DNA of 64,000 bases, taken from the NCBI RefSeq assembly GCF_028583425.1, contig NC_072797.1, positions 23,284,001-23,348,000 of the forward strand, given 5' to 3'. Below are positions 1 through 11,214 of this stretch, piece by piece. Every line of letters starts with the position of its first letter. Position 1 is the stretch's first letter. This DNA comes from Eublepharis macularius (Eukaryota; Chordata; Lepidosauria; Squamata; Eublepharidae). A program made the translations under genes and the position numbers. The notes beneath the pieces are model-generated. The model was not told the DNA's origin and ran no database searches. It was given only the letters and a program-made list of their open reading frames with translations.

Positions 1-83
1 GCCATCACTGAATGTCCCTTTGCCTCCCTCTTCCTTCTGATGTCTAGGTAAATAAAAAACATGATGTGACATCCTGCGTAAAC

Positions 84-262
84 ACATACAGCTGCCTTGT
101 ACTAAATCAGACCCTTGGTCTGTCCAGGTCAGTACTGTGAACTTTTGACTGGCAGCGGCTCTCACATCACCTACTAGCTGATCCTTTTTAAAAGAACTGG
201 AGATGCAGGAGTGAACTTAGGAGCTGCTGCATGCAAGGCAGATGCTCTACCCTAGCCCAATC
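84..262 (-). repeat. tRNA-derived SINE, minus orientation
   Basis: Same family as the copy at 11009-11214. Read on the minus strand, a tRNA-like head (a degraded B box near 210-222 and the GATGCTCTACC part of the A-box side near 241) is followed by a body ending in CAGCTGCCTTGTACT. The copy is diverged, lacks the central part of the body and has no visible target duplication. It is a pol III-type retroposon relic, not a tRNA gene. Confidence 0.65.
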
Positions 263-2982
263 CAATGCACTCTTGTGCTTTGTGCTACTGCCCCTGTCAA
301 TAATCTGAGGCCAGCAAGGAACACAGCGCTATGCTCCTCATCGTGTTTACCTAGAGACATTACAAGGAAGAGAGGGGAATGAAATTAGACAGCAGCTTCA
401 TGTCTCTTGTGATGTCTGCTTGCACTCTTAGTGGGAAAAAATATTTCAAATTAATAGTGCCTTTGGTATGCAATTGCATTCCTTTAAAAAAATAATAAAG
501 CGGCATACATCACAGTATTGTGATGCAATATGCTAGGGGAGTAGGAATTTTTAAAAAAATCAAATTACCAAGAATATCCAAGTGTACATGTTGCTTAGTC
601 CTGTAAATGTGATCTCACTTTATATAAGCTGAAAAGTCAAAGTAGACAAGAAATCCTGTGAAAGGGTTTTTATTTTTAAAATGACTGTTACGACTTTCAA
701 AATGCCAGTAAGCAGCTTTTTAAACTTGATGCTATCCCCCAGAGAAGTAAGTATCAGGGTTTTCGGTTTCTCTTTACAAAGATGTTATTTCCTTATTTTA
801 TTGCTGTTGGAGCAATATGAGTAGGGAGATTAAGGTTTTATAAAAGGAAGAAATGTGTGGATAATGTCCCCCACATCTCACATTCACTGGAGTACCAACT
901 AAGGGAAAAGTACACATCATGTTGTCGTTTCTAATCAATGGGATATTTTAGGACCAGGAAGAGCCTGATAACTTCCTGGTACTGTGCACCTTGGCATCCT
1001 ATTGACTTCCTAGATCATGAACCTGCAAATACCTCTGTGTATGAGTAACATAACTGCTTCTCTTTGGGCTACAGTGCTCCTACTTAAGACAAGTAATGCT
1101 ACCTATGCACACTGTCTTTTCAGGATCAGCGATCTCATATATATCTATATCTATACGCACTTTGGAACAGGAACTGTGTCTTCACCCCTTCATTGCTGTT
1201 GGGGATATCACACTGTCGGTACAACTTCAGAGTGGAACTTTGAAATGGCTGCTAGGTACCCAGCTCCCTTTGGACATAATGATTTAACCACTTAACTCAC
1301 ACTGAACATTCCATTGATCTGCTCAAGCTGTGACTCACCAAGCTCAATGGAGACCGACCAGCCATTGAGGATGGCTCGGCAGGATTTTAAGAAGTTTCCT
1401 GCTTGAAACAGATGGCTGACAAGATGCATTTGGCTCCATGGGTCAACCGTTGCACAAATATGAACTAGTTTCTTAGGGCCAAACCGCGCATTACACTTTT
1501 GGCATGTCACGTTGGTGTTCTTGGGCCCAACTCGTTTCCCCTACAGTCACACAGCAACTGCAGGGAAAGGTATTTTTAAAGTCCCCATGAGACCAATTCT
1601 GCTAAAAAATGCTGCCTTGCCCTCCACTCTGTTTTCCCAAGGTGAAATAGCCCCACCAGGAAGCTACTTTCATAATTTTTGAGCTCCACATGCAGCGCCA
1701 AAGTTGTACAAATAACCCTGAAGGCACTGTTTTGATTCAGGAAAACAGCATGGAGGGGAAGGCAGGAGCCCCTCGTCCCACCACACCACAGTTCTGAGCA
1801 GGACTGGGCTTCTGCGAAAGCCTTTCCCTGCAGCTGCTGTGTGATTATAGGGAAAGCAAGCTGGGTCTGGGGAACCCCAACACGGCTTGCTAAAAAACCT
1901 AATGTGTAGTTTTGCCTGTAGTGAGTGAGCTTGACAGACAATTGCACAGTATTGTGGGGAACCTAACTGATATGTTAAGGGCATATGCACTACAAACGAG
2001 TAAGTTTTATATCAGTTTAACTGTTATGGGTTTTCTGGTGAATCCTGAGAATTGTAGTTTAGGGAAGGTACTGAGAATTCCATTAACAATCCCTAACTCC
2101 CTTCATATAATTACAGCTCCAAATTTTGTGAAAGAGAGAGAAACTATCCAATGAGTTTAAATCTGTGGCACAGATACACCCTAACTGCTCATTATCTCTT
2201 CTGTAACTGCTATACTATTTTATAGACGTTGACCACTGGGTAAAGGCAGACAGTCTTAAAAGTAGTAGAAGTGGCTTGTCACATACATTAACTGCATTTC
2301 TGAGCCACTTGTTTTCAGAGAATGTGTTCAAACCATTTCCACCATACTAAGAATGTATGCCCTCATCCAAACGTCACAAGAACCTGTAGCATGCCCCAAT
2401 CTCAATGCAGCCACTGTCTGCCTTCACCTTTACATATCAAACAGGAGGTATCCTTGAAAATTTCTGCCATAATATAAGAAGAACTGACAAACAAAACAGT
2501 AGAAACAAGAACACACAACACATTGAACAGGAGTCAGCATGCAATAGTTCTCTTATCATGATTCATCATGACATGAAAGTCCTTCCAAAAAGAGTGATCT
2601 TCCAGTTAATTTGGTTGGGTTTTATGCTCTTGAAACCTAATGGAAATTGCTTGCCAAATATATTTTTAGGAGAACGAAATTTCCCTGCTCCATTGCTGAG
2701 GTCTCCATATTATCAGTAATTCATCTTACATAAAGTAAAATGTATGTGGTGCTCTGTTCTCTTTTAGTAGGAAAAAGAATAAGTAAACAGCAGAATAGAA
2801 AAAAACACTTTTTAACAATTGTTGAAAATTTAAGAGAGAAGAATTTCAAAAGAGCAATATGGTTGGCTTTCTTCAGGGAGTATGGGCAGAAGCAATTTTT
2901 AAAAAGTGAGCTGAAGTTCAAATACTGTGGGGGGTTTTAAATGCTAATTACTCCTTTACGATGCCGAATTATTAAAAAAAAA
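263..2982. other. No gene or recognisable repeat
   Basis: AT-rich unique-looking sequence with short A-runs. Open frames here reach about 120 codons but lack recognisable domains and conserved-looking codon bias. I see nothing that can be supported as a gene. Confidence 0.5.
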
Positions 2983-3111
2983 GAATGCTTATTATTTAAA
3001 AAAAAGAATGTCAAAAGAGTTAAGAAGGTTTGAGAAACCAGAATGCTTATTATTAAAAAAAGAATTATTAAAAAAAGAATGTCAGAAGAGTTAGGAAGGT
3101 TTGAGAAACCA
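2983..3111. repeat. Two-copy tandem duplication
   Basis: Two adjacent copies of a unit beginning GAATGCTTATTATT and ending TTTGAGAAACCA: 2983-3040 (58 bp) and 3041-3111 (71 bp). The second copy has an extra internal ATTAAAAAAAGA segment. Substitutions between copies are few, so the duplication is fairly recent or slowly diverging. The open frames over it are by-products. Confidence 0.85.
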
Positions 3112-3863
3112 GAACAGATAGAGATGGGATGTTTCATAGTGTGGACACACACAAAAAATGGTTGAATAGTCTATGTGTTTTTAAAATAGTATTTCTATGA
3201 GACAGGCACAATATACCCCCCCCCCCTCAAAGCTACCATGCAAACATTTCAAGTTTAACGCTTGTAACTGTTGTCTCTGGGAGTTCATTCATTTGATCAC
3301 AGATTTGGAATGTGTAGAATCCTGAAAGGTGCCAGAACTGTGGTGTTTTATCTCTGCTAATTCTTGACAGACTGTAGAAATAGATAGAATTCTGGTAATG
3401 TCACTTCCTATTATTACTAGAAGTTTGGAGTGGCCAAGGTTGGCCAGACTAGACAAGTTACCAGGACGTCCAAACTAAAGTTGCCAGAAGATCGAAACTG
3501 CTAAAAATAGCAGCTGCAGAGAGCCCAGGGTGGATCAAAGCTGTGGTACTGAGAGGAGGGGCTAACTCCCCCCACCTTTCTCCCCAGTAAAACCAGTCCT
3601 CTGAAGGTATTATTTGCTTCAGTAGAGGGAAAAATCCATTCAAAATGACATTCTTCCACTGGCACTCCTTTGTTCAAACAAGTACACATTTCAAAAGGCA
3701 TTTGTGAGATAGAGGGCCATTTAAGCTTATCATTACTTACATAAAATCATACGTGTCACTTCCAGAGCCGCCCAGGCATTAGAGAAGAAACTAACCTGAG
3801 CGGGGGTGGGGGGGCGGAATCCTGCATAATTGCAAATTTGCAATTTCCAAAATTTGACTGTTG

Positions 3864-4049
3864 TAGGGTTGCCAGCCTCCAGAAGGTGGCTGGAGAAGAT
3901 CTCCCAGAATTACAACGGCTCTCCAGAGGTCAGTCTCCTTGGAGAAAATGGCTGCTTTGGAGGGAGCACTTTATGACATACCCTATTGCAGCCCCTCCCT
4001 CCACCCCAAAACACTCCAGGAATTTCCCAACCTGGACCTGGCAAATGTA
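3864..4049 (+). mobile_element. hAT-type MITE, TAGGGTTGCC family
   Basis: It starts with TAGGGTTGCCAGCCTCCAG and contains the family body (GAGAAAATGGCTGCTTTGGA, then TCCAGGAATTTCCCAACC). It ends in a damaged inverted terminus (GGCAAATGTA instead of GGCAACCCTA). Better-preserved relatives at 29541-29952 and 33331-33547 have 8-bp target duplications, which is why I place the family in hAT. The target duplication is not clear here. Confidence 0.7.
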
Positions 4050-4195
4050 GGCATTTTGATTTTGGAGGAGAGAGGATTTCAAAGTCAAAAATTAAATTAA
4101 AGTTTCATTGGCCCAGACACACTCATTTGATGTTTAAGGTCTACTACTCAGAATACAAAAGGACTGATCCAGTCTTTTTCACACTTTTAAGTTTT

Positions 4196-4416
4196 CCCTC
4201 TCACAAGTACCGTTCTCCCTCTCACAAGTACTGTTTTCCCTCTCACAAGTACCGTTTTCCCTCTCACAAGTACTGTTTTCCCTCTCACAAGTACCGTTTT
4301 CCCTCTCACAAGTACTGTTTTCCCTCTCACAAGTACCATTTCCCTCTCACAAGTACCGTTTTCCCTCTCACAAGTACTGTTTTCCCTCTCACAAGTACCG
4401 TTCTCCCTCTCACAAG
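4196..4416. repeat. 21-bp minisatellite with alternating units
   Basis: Eleven units begin CCCTCTCACAAG, nearly all 21 bp long. The variable part alternates TACCG / TACTG through most of the array, so the true higher-order period is 42 bp. One unit near the middle is shortened (TACCATTT). The period is a multiple of three, so a frame stays open across it with a Ser-His-Lys-Tyr-containing heptad. That frame has no start context or flanking domain and I do not call it a gene. Confidence 0.95.
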
Positions 4417-5795
4417 GGCACTTACTGCTGAATGCACTCTCCCATCAGCCCGCCTCCTACACAAATGGAGCTGTGTGCATGTACGGCCATGCCCAGGAGG
4501 TGGGATAGTTCAAAGTTTCAACTTTGAGAAGCTCACTATACATATTTCAGCTTTTGGGCATCAGTGTCACATGACGGGTTGAAGCAGCCCTCTCCCTGCC
4601 ATGTTTCTTCAACACCAAGCAAGTTTTAACATCTCTCTCAACCTACTTCTTTCATCACTGAAGGCTTTCTGTCACATCACCTTCTCAGCATGGAAGTGTA
4701 GAAAGTCCAGAAAGTCAGAATGAGACTGGAACTCAAGATGTGGCTCCCCTTTGTGCTAGCAATGCCCAAGTTTCCCAGGAGTAACAACACTGGGGTAGGA
4801 AAGAGCCATGTCATGGACTCTTCCTATGTGGCCCAAGACCTCTGATGCTACCTTTTCTGCATGGGAACCTGCCATGCGGGAAATTGGAGAAGGGCCCCCT
4901 AGCCTTAGCCACCACCACCATGGGTTTTCTGAAACATTGAGGCTGATCTGTTCTGAAGCATGACCTATGAATGAGCCCCAGAGACACAAACACTGCGAAC
5001 TGTGAAGTGCAAAAGATATTTCGAAAGTGTCAGAATGCTGGTCATAGGCAGGACTTTTCTTTGGAGCAATGAGGCAGGCTCCTTATTCCCGGAGTAGAAA
5101 TTCCCACTCACTTAGCCTCCTCTAAAGCACCCCCTCTAGAAAGTGAATAGGAGTTAACCCTGCACGTTCAGGAGTTGGGCGCTTTAACCAATGCAAAGCT
5201 CTTGAGTTATTACTGACTGAATGCAGTAATAGGCGGTCCTTTTTTTTTTTGTCTCTTATTTTTGCTAACAGAAAGGAAACCTGGATTACAGACAGGCCTC
5301 TCCTGATATGTAACTAGAGATATTTTTATATAGATGTTGTATTCAGTATGTTGGTGCAAATGTTAATTTTAGATTATATGGAGTAACTTTTTAATTATGT
5401 TTTGCATTTGATTGGGTATTTTGTTGGAAATACACTGCAAAGCCTTCATTGTTAAAGGCTGCTATTCAGTGACATCAACTGGGGAGGGGGGGAATTGCAT
5501 TACCAAGTATGTCAGCTTTTTATTCTCATTACTTTGACACTAACTCTGTTTCTTATGGAAATCAGGTACCATAGAACAATCTCTTTTCCCTGCCCACTTT
5601 GGAGTGGCAGCTGGGTATACCCAATGTGGCTCAAGAAACATTACTTTGTAGATGTATTTTCAATAAAAATAGTTTTACATTATTATTTTTGAACTGTGCA
5701 TTTTTTTCCCCAGAAGATCATGGATTTTCAGATATGGAATATGCTCCACACTAGCTCACCCTTACCTCAGCACACAAAGTGAACAGAGTCGGCGA
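4417..5795. other. No gene or clear repeat
   Basis: Mixed-composition sequence with a T-run near 5240. Short frames have no recognisable features. Nothing further is supported. Confidence 0.5.
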
Positions 5796-6140
5796 ACCAG
5801 TGTGGTGTAGTGGTTAGCGTTGGACTACAACTGGGGTACCTAAGTTAAAATCATTTATTCTGCCATGACTGGCACAGGATGGCCTTGGGCCATTCACTGT
5901 ACCTCAGCCAATACGATTTCACACTTTCAAGTTGGTAACCATATTGGTCTGCAGTAGAAGGTTCGATGAAGGGAGCTTTGACTCTCAAAAGCTTATACAC
6001 TTGTTATAATCTTGTTGGTCTTTAAGGTGCTACTGGACTCGAACCTATCTCATAGGATTCTTGTGATTATAATGTAGAGGAGGGAGAGCCACGAATTCCT
6101 CCCTGAACTCCTTTGACAATGGACAGGATAAATATGTGTG
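5796..6140 (+). repeat. tRNA-derived SINE split by an insertion
   Basis: The head GTGGTGTAGTGGTTAGCGT near 5801 is a good pol III A-box region. It is followed by the SINE body (CCATGACTGGCACAGGATGG, GGCCTTGGGCCATTCACTG). The body is interrupted at about 5929 by a dispersed repeat and resumes near 6045 (TCTCATAGGATTCTTGTGA, matching the TCACAGGGTTGTTGTGAGG segment of the intact copy at 35487). Confidence 0.8.
5929..6045 (+). repeat. Penelope-like dispersed repeat inserted in SINE
   Basis: Member of the GGTGCTACTGGACTC family. The first part (GGTAACCATATTGGTCTGCAG) is the family's 3-prime end in inverted orientation. The rest runs forward: GATGAAGGGAG, loop, ACTCTCAAAAGCTTATAC, then TTGTTGGTCTTTAAGGTGC. 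So even this short copy has an inversion. See 21715-21896 for the family motif. Confidence 0.7.
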
Positions 6141-6569
6141 TGAGAGAGAATGCTAAGTGTATTTACTCAGAAGTCAATTATATTGGTGACTTTTAAAAAT
6201 TGTCCAATAAGTAGCTGTAGCGTCAGTACTACATGACAGTGCCCTTGTGCTGCCAAGTTTACAGTGGGCATCACCAATCATCACAGCCAGGCCTGCCCAA
6301 ATATTATGCCACTAATTTTTTTTTGCTGGTGGGAGTAGAGTAGCAAATCTGGTCGAGACCAATGGATTCCCAAATCAAATTGAAGCGCCATGGAGCGCCA
6401 AGGGGCACCATGTTATTCTAGTATTCCAGTTTTGATATTTATTCTCTCAGCTTGCATCCGATTCCCGCCCCAAATCTCAAGGCCATCTCTCATTGGCGGT
6501 GATCTGTAAGCATGGACGTTGGCTCTGCCTCCAAAAGAAGTACACACTCCATTTTTGTTTTGCTTCTGA

Positions 6570-6771
6570 GGGCCAAGCTAGAAGTGACGAATTACATTTG
6601 AATGGCAAGTGAGCAGACTCACATGTATTCCTCCCTGTTCACTTGTGCTTCACTTGCGCTCCACTCGATCGATCAAGTGGAGCGCAAGTGGAGCACAAGT
6701 GAACAGGGAGAAATATATGCGAGTCTGTTCACTTGCCATTCAAGTGTAATTCGTCACTTCTAGCTTGGCCC
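6570..6771. mobile_element. Palindromic MITE with 3-bp target duplication (TGA)
   Basis: A 202-bp element that is almost entirely an inverted repeat. The arms begin GGGCCAAGCTAGAAGTGACG and end with the exact reverse complement, and meet around GATCGATC near 6665. Flanks are TGA at 6567-6569 and at 6772-6774. A 3-bp duplication with GG-starting termini fits the PIF/Harbinger superfamily. That assignment is inference because no transposase is present. Confidence 0.85.
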
Positions 6772-6774
6772 TGA

Positions 6775-7429
6775 GCCATAATGCATCAGAATCTTTACAG
6801 GTGTTCTCCCAGCTTAAGCAATCTTCTTACACCCATGGTCAAGAAAAAATACAACAGCATTTCAATTCTTTAGATGAACCAGCGCCATGTGTTTCCTGAC
6901 AAGCAGTGTTGCTTGAATGGTTGTCTAAATTATCCTTTAAATATGCTGTATGAAATTGGATATGCTTTGATTATGTTGTTTTGTTAACTGGCTCCAGTGC
7001 ACCGCATGGAGCCCCATTAAATAATTTAATGTTTAAATCATTTGTGGCAGATGGAAACTCCCTGGCTACCTTGTAAGGATTTTGGAGAGGGTTCAAGAAA
7101 CAATCGCAAGCTCAGGTGCTGAATGCTAACTGAGGAAGCAAACAAGTGACAACATATTCACACACAAAAAAATTACTAAACTTAGCCACAACTTTGTGTA
7201 TGTGTATTTAAGCAATCTAAAGAACAAAAGAAAGGGAAAATATTTCATTTAAAGTTTGATTGATTATGGGTTAGATCCAGAGCAATGTAAGTGCAAGGAA
7301 TTCTGTCTGCAGAGCATGATGTAGCTCCTATGGCAGCCTCAAATGACCCCTGAAATTCCGTTCCTGGGGTTCCCTTTTTCCTAGGAGTAGGGAATTGGGG
7401 CATTTCAGGCTGCTGTGGGATATGGTAGT
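6775..7429. other. No gene or clear repeat
   Basis: AT-rich sequence with no supported feature. Confidence 0.5.
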
Positions 7430-7593
7430 GGTGAACAAGTTAGTGTTATTATTAGCCCCACAATATAGCTGGGTTGCTGGGGCTGAGAGGAGTGGCTTAC
7501 CCAAGGCCACCTACTGAGCTCATGACAGTAATGGGATTTGAATCAGTAGAGTGCTGATTCACAGCTGAACCACTTAACCACTGTGCTACAGCA
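7430..7593 (-). repeat. tRNA-derived SINE (type B), minus
   Basis: On the plus strand it reads GTGGGATTTGAATCAG-like B-box complement (near 7530) followed by CCACTTAACCACTGTGC, the complement of the A-box region. The body is GCTGAGAGGAGTGGCTTACCC. It is the same subfamily as the plus-strand copy at 52990-53222 and the split copy at 12868-13548. Confidence 0.8.
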
Positions 7594-7999
7594 CCTCTGC
7601 TCATCTCTGCACTGGCAGCTTTGCTCATCTGCCAGGGCCTTCTGCAGATGGACCCTGCAGTGGGATCAAATAAACAGCTGCCCGCACATGTGCTTTCTCT
7701 GCCTTATGGAATGTCAGCAAGTCAGGAACTCTCCCACTCTCTTGGTTTTCCACAAACTATGCAAAACTAGATTATTCAGGAGAGCTTTTTTATTCAAGTA
7801 ATAGGTCTGAGCTGTAAGAATTGGCTCAGAAAGATGCCTTGGTAAGCGACAGGGACTGTAGACTATTCTACTGGTAACTGCCTGTTGATGTAGATATGCT
7901 CCTACTGGATAATTTCCTTGTCATTAAAAATGTCATGTTTAATTACTTACTTTTTGCTTCAGCAATGTTTCATCTCTGTGTTTCTGATTTATGCCCATT

Positions 8000-8130
8000 T
8001 CAGATTTCTGCAACCCATACCCTATTGTATTTGTTCAGTGAATGTCCTGGTGGCTATTCTTACTGACTTGCACTAATCCGCATTGAGTCTCAGTGAGAAA
8101 GGTGGACTATAAATAAACAAATAAATTTAT
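8000..8130 (+). mobile_element. LINE 3-prime end (L2/CR1-like)
   Basis: The segment GAGTCTCAGTGAGAAAGGTG then GACTATAAATAAACAAATAAA matches the 3-prime ends at 62760-62902 (plus) and 44205-44300 (minus), each running into an A-rich tail. It is a 5-prime-truncated copy without coding sequence. The exact LINE clade is inferred from tail style only. Confidence 0.6.
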
Positions 8131-8146
8131 AGAATGTATATGAACT

Positions 8147-9443
8147 AGTAAAGAGTCCAGTAGCACCTTTAAGACTAACCAACTTTACTGTAGCATAAGC
8201 TTTTTCGAGAACCACAGTTCTCTTCGTCAGATGCATGGAGGGTAAGAAGAAACTGGCCAGATATATATAGGTGGTGAGGGGAAGGGGGAGTAGATGCAAA
8301 TCAATTTACTTCTGATAATGAGATCAGTTTGCTTCTGTTAATGAAATCAGACTGATCTCATTATCAGAAGTAAACCGATTTGCATCTACTCCCCCCTCCC
8401 CTCCCCACCTATATATATCTGGCCAGTTTCTTCTTACCCTCCATGCATCTGACGAAGAGAACTGTGGTTGTTGAAAGCTTATGCTAGAGTAAAGTTGGGT
8501 CAAATCCACATTACTCATTCTAAGTCGCATGTTCCCTGCATTCCCCACGCAATCCCGAGTGCCGGTCACATTACCTCATTAAACAGACGCATTTCATTCG
8601 CATTTCTCCCGAATATGTGGTCACAGGTTTTCAACGGGAGTTTCACGGTGGCCATGAATGGGCCAATGCGCAATTTATGTGGTTTTTTTAAAAACCACCC
8701 CCCTTCCTGTCTCTCCGGCCGTTCTGAGTTCCTATTGGCTGATTCAACTTGCAAGTGCTCCGTAGTCTGCAAAAGACTGTTTTTGACTTCATAGCATTGG
8801 ATTTATTGATTATGCTGTTTCTGAATCAAATCTGGTAGTTTGAAAAATCATTTTGGGGTGAATCCATCCTCAGAACGGACTCGCGAAACTTCCTTTTTAA
8901 CTGTTTTTTATTTTTTTTATTTTATATTACTGTAATATCGAAATTACAAAATATCGAAATAATGACACTCCAAGGAAGTGAAACTTCAGTAAAATTCAGG
9001 CACTGAACTGTCCTGCATAGGAAATGCCCATGAAAGCTTCCCACATGCTTCCAAATTTCCAAAAAAGAAACGGGAGAGAGCCATCAGTGCTGTCAGTGGG
9101 GGAAAGAGAGGCATCATTATCTTCAATGATGTTTCTTTATAAGGCAAGATCGAAATAACGGAAAAGTGCGCTCAAAAAAATAAAAAAAAATGGGTGGGAA
9201 AAAATGGTCCCGCCCAAAAAAGCGGTTTTCAAGCGACCGGAGGGACGCGCAAGAAAGACGGATTGGAAGCAGAAATGTGAACGAAGAGGAAAATATTGCG
9301 GATTGGAGGCAAACGGAAGATATCCGATATACATGCGGGTAATGGGTGAATGTGGATTTGACCTTGGTTAGTCTTAAAGGTGCTACTGGACTCTTTACTA
9401 TTTTGCTACTACAGACTAACACGGCTAACTCCTCTGGATCTAT
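8147..9443. mobile_element. Inverted dimer of Penelope-like repeat, interrupted
   Basis: The left arm (8147-8310) is the reverse complement of the right arm (8340-8497, continuing at 9364-9443). Both contain GTCCAGTAGCACCTTTAAG or its complement, the hairpin motif with CTGACGAAGAGAAC, and GTAAGAAGAAACTGGCCAG. Only the right arm carries the distal CTACAGACTAACACGGCTAA end. The dimer is split by the MITE at 8498-9363. Removing it restores GTTGGTTAGTCTTAAAGG. Confidence 0.8.
8498..9363. mobile_element. 866-bp non-autonomous element with 3-bp target duplication (TTG)
   Basis: Termini are GGTCAAATCCACATT and AATGTGGATTTGACC, flanked by TTG at 8495-8497 and 9364-9366. It lies inside the inverted dimer, so the empty site can be read directly. 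The termini resemble those of the MITE at 29720-29897 (GGCTGAATCCACATTACC), which also has a 3-bp duplication. The interior has no transposase-like frame; its open frames are shadows. PIF/Harbinger affinity is inferred from duplication length and termini. Confidence 0.8.
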
Positions 9444-9483
9444 GAGAATGTATATGCTACCTCTTCAGAGACCTGTTCAAAGT

Positions 9484-9985
9484 AACTCACAAATAAAATA
9501 AAAACAATACTATAAAATCATAAAACAGCAACATACGTTATCAATATTAAGGACAAGTCAGGGACATAAAACCATACTTTAAAAAAAAACCGAGCAGCCT
9601 AAAAGAATCTATAGAAAACAGCCTTCAGGTGAGAAGCAGACTATAAAACAACTGACCAAGATAAAAACCTGGTTAAAAGCCTGGTTAAAAATAAATGTTT
9701 TGGTCTGGCACCTATAAGATAATAAGGTAGCATCAGCAGGTGAGCATTCCAAAGGCAAGGTGCCACCACTGAAAAGCCCTGTCTCTAGAAGCCATCTTCT
9801 TCAGCTCTACAGGTCTGTGGGGGGGCACAAAGAACAAAACTTGGGAGGCAGATCTTAACTGGCAGGCTGGACAATATAGAAGGAGGCATAATACTAGAAC
9901 TTGGGGGGGCCCAGTGAAGAGTAGCCAAAAGGAAATGTTCCTTCACAAAATGCATAATGGGCTTATGGAATTCTCTTTTGTAATA
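9484..9985. mobile_element. LINE-derived untranslated fragment (tentative)
   Basis: AAATAAAATAAAAACAATAC-type start, then a stretch around 9660-9900 (CCTGGTTAAAAGCCTGGTT; GCATTCCAAAGGCAAGGTGC; CACTGAAAAGCCCTGTCTC) of the kind found in 3-prime untranslated parts of reptile LINEs. There is no coding frame. The family is not certain. Confidence 0.4.
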
Positions 9986-9989
9986 TGGA

Positions 9990-10564
9990 GTATTTTTTAT
10001 AATATGGAGTAAGAGAACTACGGCTGTAAGTACGATGCAGCAGGGTTCCTCTTAAATTCTTATGGCAATGCAGGTGCAAACACAGACTGGGGCATGCTTT
10101 GACTCTTAAGGAAGAAGCCATCATACGAAGACTATTTATTCTCAGAGCATGAACACAGGGTCGTTAATGCTGTGGGCTATTTAACAGCAACAACAAAAAA
10201 GCCAACATGAATAAGCACTATGTTCTAAGGTCACACCCATCCTGCAAGGCTGTTCTGTAATATGGGAGGGTGTTCCCTCTTCTGTATGCCTGTGAAGACA
10301 GGTGGTTATACATCATTTTTTCTTCCGTTCCAAAAGAATTTCCTTCCTCTCCTTTTAAACCATTAGCCAGGCTTTCCCCTCCTTGAAAGAGTAAAGCTTG
10401 AAACAAGCCTTCCCAGCTGTGCCATTGCCAGGAAATTAAAACAGAAGAGGAGAAAATCGGGCGTCTACAGCAGTCCGGATCTGTTGCTGATTCTACAAAC
10501 TCCTTCAGGCAGGGTTCTTATACTATGCTGTTACATAGCTGTCATTTGGGAAGTGGTAAGCTTA
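9990..10564. other. No gene or clear repeat
   Basis: Nothing supported beyond A-rich runs. Confidence 0.5.
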
Positions 10565-10565
10565 T

Positions 10566-10651
10566 AGCGCAATCCTAAGAAGAGTTACTCCCGTTTAAGT
10601 CCCTTGAAATCAATGGGCTTAGACGGGAGTAACACTTCTTAGGATTGTGCT
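10566..10651. repeat. Short palindromic repeat, about 86 bp
   Basis: Inverted repeat of the family also seen at 23375-23451, 50846-50934 and 54718-54805. Arms read GCGCAATCCTAAGAAGAGT and the complement ACACTTCTTAGGATTGTGC, with the centre at TTGAAATCAATGGG. It is non-coding and probably a very small MITE. Confidence 0.85.
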
Positions 10652-11008
10652 GCAAGTTAGCTAATTTATAGATCACCCTTCTACCTTGCTCACAATCCAA
10701 AAGTCCATCAAAATACATATTGGAAATCATCATAGGCTAATCCATTCAGTCACCTAAAGGCCTTCTAGAACAGAGTTTTCAGCTTCCTCCGGTAGGCCTG
10801 TGAAGACAGCACCAGTCTAATCCCCTGAGGGTGTTTAACATCCGTAGAATGGAAAAGAACATTTCTCCTGAATGAATGTGGGTGCAAACATACACACAAA
10901 TGAGATGCGGCTTTGAAAGACAGTTAACGTGCACTGGATCAGATCCAACTCGAGTTGCCCTGGAAGAAACAGCATAGCGGGAACTAGTGGCAAGACAGAA
11001 GGATCAGC

Positions 11009-11214
11009 CACACATGAAGCTGCCTTATACTGACAGACTATTGGTCTGTCAAGGTCAAAATTGTGTACTCTGATGGGCAGGAGCTCTCCAGCATCTTAAG
11101 TTGAGATTTTTCACGTCACTCTCTAGCTGATCTCTTTAACTGGAGATGCCGGGGATTGAATGTGGGACCTCCAGCACAGAAGGCAGATGCTCTGCCACTG
11201 AGCCACAGCCCCTC
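11009..11214 (-). repeat. tRNA-derived SINE, near full length, minus
   Basis: On the minus strand it begins GGGGCTGTGGCTCAGTGGCA, a convincing A-box region. It continues with AGAGCATCTGCC and a B-box-like CCCACATTCAATCCCCGG, then a body ending GGCAGCTTCATGTGT. The head-to-body layout and the lack of a tRNA acceptor stem make this a SINE and not a functional tRNA gene. Confidence 0.85.

Noticed and set aside
4196..4416. CRISPR-like array
   Set aside because: Units are contiguous with no unique spacers, and the sequence is eukaryotic.
3986..4582. 198-codon open frame over the minisatellite
   Set aside because: It stays open because the 21-bp period is a multiple of three. Flanking residues show no domain, and part overlaps a hAT MITE.
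9123..9422. 99-codon minus-strand frame
   Set aside because: It spans the edge of the 866-bp MITE into the flanking repeat, so it is a chance frame.
11140..11214. Possible tRNA gene on the minus strand
   Set aside because: A- and B-box-like segments are present, but there is no acceptor stem or proper anticodon arm, and a SINE body follows.
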